Assembly (NCBI GenBank): GCA_013399305.1
Contig: VXAI01000019.1
Location: forward strand, 6,302,517 to 6,366,516
Source: Rostratula benghalensis
Lineage: Eukaryota; Chordata; Aves; Charadriiformes; Rostratulidae
DNA: 64,000 bases
Direction: 5' to 3'
Under the pieces are notes generated by a model. The model did no database searches, was not told the origin of the DNA, and saw only the letters and a list, made by a program, of their open reading frames with translations. Both the position numbers and the translations under genes were made by a program. This document shows, piece after piece, positions 61,663-64,000 of the stretch (the first letter of the stretch is position 1; every line of letters starts with the position of its first letter).

Positions 61663-64000
61663 ACATAATCCAGCTAATTTTCCTAGGTTTGGGGTTTTTT
61701 TTTTCTGTATTCCTTTGTGTTGTTTAGATCATGATCTGTTACTGTGTTCTATGCACAATTCCCACAGTAGGAACATAAAGGCGCGAATTGAACGTGTTTT
61801 CCATAGCACAAAATACAGCTTAAAATATGCCAGGCATGAGACTCTCCGTCCCGTTATCATTCATCAAAAAAAAACCAAACAAGCCAAAGCAGCAATTTAA
61901 ACTCCACTGCACCGAGGAAAAATCTAAGTTAAAGATCCTCCCTCCTACAAACTTCCACATTGCAGTCGGAACGGAAGGAAAGCAGGCGGGTGATAATAAA
62001 CACAGATGCATAATGCAATTTTCCTTCTAACGCTATTTCCACTCCTTTCTGAAGGGTAAAATAACGCCACGTAAATACGTCTTTACTTGCAGAAGAAAGC
62101 TAGCATGCAGTAATTGGATTACTTCCAGATTAGAGCAGATAAATGCATTTGAGGCACTTGGGCGGGTTGGTTTCAAATCAAGGTCTGCCGTTCTTCTAAC
62201 TCCAGCACCCTCAACTGAGCTCAGCACAGATATAACCATCTTGAGAAAATGCATCGTTTGGCCATCTTTATTCCCTAATTCTCACGTATGTTAAGACTAA
62301 AAAGTTAATATCTTTTTTTCACCGTGAAATAATGCAGCTATGGTTTTCTACATCACTCCTAACAGTGGTAGAATCCGACTTCTCTTCAATCCATTTTAGC
62401 AGTTAAAAAAGATGTAAAATATATGTAGTGGGTTACTTATTCTTCATATTTTGTAGCTTTTAGACTACTAGCTACTTCCAAATAAAATAACTACTGGAAA
62501 TAACTATAACAGGATGTCTGTAAGAAGCACGTACCCTGTGCATGGATTGCACCTTTAGCTGTCCACTGGTATGGAGAGTGGTTTTCTCTACAGCTACAAT
62601 TCTTAATCCAATTTGTTTTACAACTAATAATGAATTTTAGCAGTCCTTGAGAATTTGGGAGAAGTTTTTTTCTAATTAATAGTAGGTATATTGCAGCACT
62701 TTACATTCCTGAAAGAAAGGCATCTAAGCCCTCCTAAACTTAGTTTCCTTTATTATACAGTCATACAATTATTTTCCAGAAAACCTAGCCTCAAGACCTA
62801 AAATCAGTTTACTGGACAGTGCTAATTTCTTATGAGAATAGCTTACTATATTGGATAACATCCATTTATTACTTGAATTTAATTTAGAATTTAATTTCGT
62901 TTTAATTAAATTCTTCCTACATGTTGAAAAGACCTATATCTAACCACATTCAGCTCCACAAATGACTTTATGTTAACAACCAATTTATCAATTTTCTCCG
63001 TGGGGATTGTATGTACAGCAGGAATACACAAAGGCAAAGGGAGAAAGGAAGACAAAGCCTGTTCAGCAACAGCGTGACACACGAAGAGGGAGAAAAGCTT
63101 ATCTACTTAATTCATCTAATCTAGATAAAAAGAATCGATGACATCTGTTTATAAACAGTCATACTCTTTATTATTGTTTATTCTTTTTGGGGAAATAAAA
63201 GGGTGGGTAGTAAATTCTCAGGCCAGAGAAAATAATCACCGGTAGTGTTTACTATCTTTAGCTTTATTAATTCACATTATTGATCCTCAAACTCTCTGTT
63301 TTGCAGGTTCTCCCCCCAGAAAACGTCCCAATTCTAAAATGTGAGAGAGGGCATCGCAGTGCAGTGGAACAAATGACTGGTGCCCAGCAGCCAAAGAAGA
63401 GAAAATGTAAAACAACATGATATTCTTAGCTCATCAGCAGTTGGCCTAGATTAAGTACCGCCGTGAGCATTTACCTCAATCTGAACTTTACGAGAGAAAG
63501 ATGAAACAGTTTACTCAGACTGACATCAAAGGAGACAAAAAGTGGAGGATAAAAGAAAGTCCCGACAGCAAGAAAGTACAGTAAGGAAAAAGCCCTAACG
63601 GTAGAGATGACCCAAACTGTAGAGAAGTTTATAAAGTAAAGGTTTGAAATACTTAACGTAGGAGAAGATGGAAGAGATGTTTTTACAACTACAGATGTTT
63701 CCATGTCCGTAGCAACTCATATTATCAACTGTGTTTTGAAATGCCTTTGGATCCGGAGGCCAGACAAGAGATGAAGAATTTTAAATGGTGTTACATGGCT
63801 GAATTTTGACAATTGAATCCTACACTCCTGGATTTATATACTCTCTTCTCTACCTCCACCTCATGCTGTCTAGTGTTTGGCAAGCATTCCTAGAAGACAA
63901 GAAAAGGCATAAAAGGATGTTCAAAAGCAGTTATTTTCCTTCTCTTTCAGCCACCCCAACATTAAACACCAATTTCTACTCCGGTTCTGTTCAAATATAT
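61663..64000. other. Unique DNA with one homeodomain-dimer site and one exon-like segment
   Basis: No named gene or interspersed repeat was recognised. Two items are treated elsewhere: a candidate regulatory patch at 62080-62180 and an exon-like segment starting at 63307. No AATAAA signal was seen between 63421 and the window end. Confidence 0.5.
62080..62180. promoter_or_regulatory. Candidate element with a P3 homeodomain site
   Basis: TAATTGGATTA at 62111-62121 fits TAAT-N3-ATTA, the palindromic site bound by paired-class homeodomain dimers, and it contains GGATTA, an OTX/CRX-type core. AGATTAG follows about 8 bases later. The patch is not a simple repeat. Motif matches of this size occur by chance in AT-rich DNA, so this is only a candidate. 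Confidence 0.22.

Noticed and set aside
1..64000. CRISPR arrays, bacterial operons, tRNA or rRNA genes
   Set aside because: No regularly spaced repeats, no cloverleaf-like promoter boxes and no dense coding were seen. The repeat content is that of a bird chromosome.

Overview
The window looks like a gene-poor stretch of a bird nuclear genome. The main evidence is about a dozen fragments of the sauropsid LINE CR1, several still carrying the CR1 3' tail (ATTCTATG or GTGATTCT octamers), two related solo-LTR-like elements, vertebrate-type microsatellites, long A/T homopolymers, and AT-rich unique DNA with no bacterial-style gene packing. The tail and body types look neoavian, but species cannot be fixed by eye. 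Two assembly gaps (39800-39831 and 59093-59211) and one single N (18595) interrupt low-complexity sequence.

Layout. 1-15.8 kb is mostly unique AT-rich DNA with one CR1 (3987-4260). 15.8-17.6 kb is a strand-asymmetric block, purine-rich then pyrimidine-rich, ending in a TTATAATA minisatellite. It is followed by a solo LTR (17905-18538) and an A-tract. 18.6-25.1 kb has a 111-bp tandem duplication, a 3'-truncated CR1, a purine-rich tract and a (GGCT)n/(GGAT)n satellite. 25.8-26.9 kb is a CR1 split by a second CR1. 26.9-33.9 kb is unique and includes an AT-rich stretch with many homeodomain core motifs near 28.4 kb. 33.9-34.5 kb is a second CR1-in-CR1 nest, in opposite orientation. 34.5-49 kb is unique, with a (TAACA)n array and two exon-like segments. 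49.0-50.9 kb holds the second solo LTR, itself interrupted by a CR1, and then a long antisense CR1. 51-64 kb is unique DNA with three more CR1 copies, a 2A-like reading-frame motif at 54.15 kb, and a TAAT-N3-ATTA site at 62.1 kb.

I found no protein-coding gene I can name, no RNA gene and no CRISPR. Nearly all open frames are short chance frames or decayed CR1 ORF2 C-termini. The positive content is a record of retrotransposon layering, plus a few candidate exons and regulatory elements that are inference only. I do not see a convincing new biological system. The best leads are the nested CR1 junctions, the 2A-like motif, and three + strand exon-like segments that happen to be phase-compatible.
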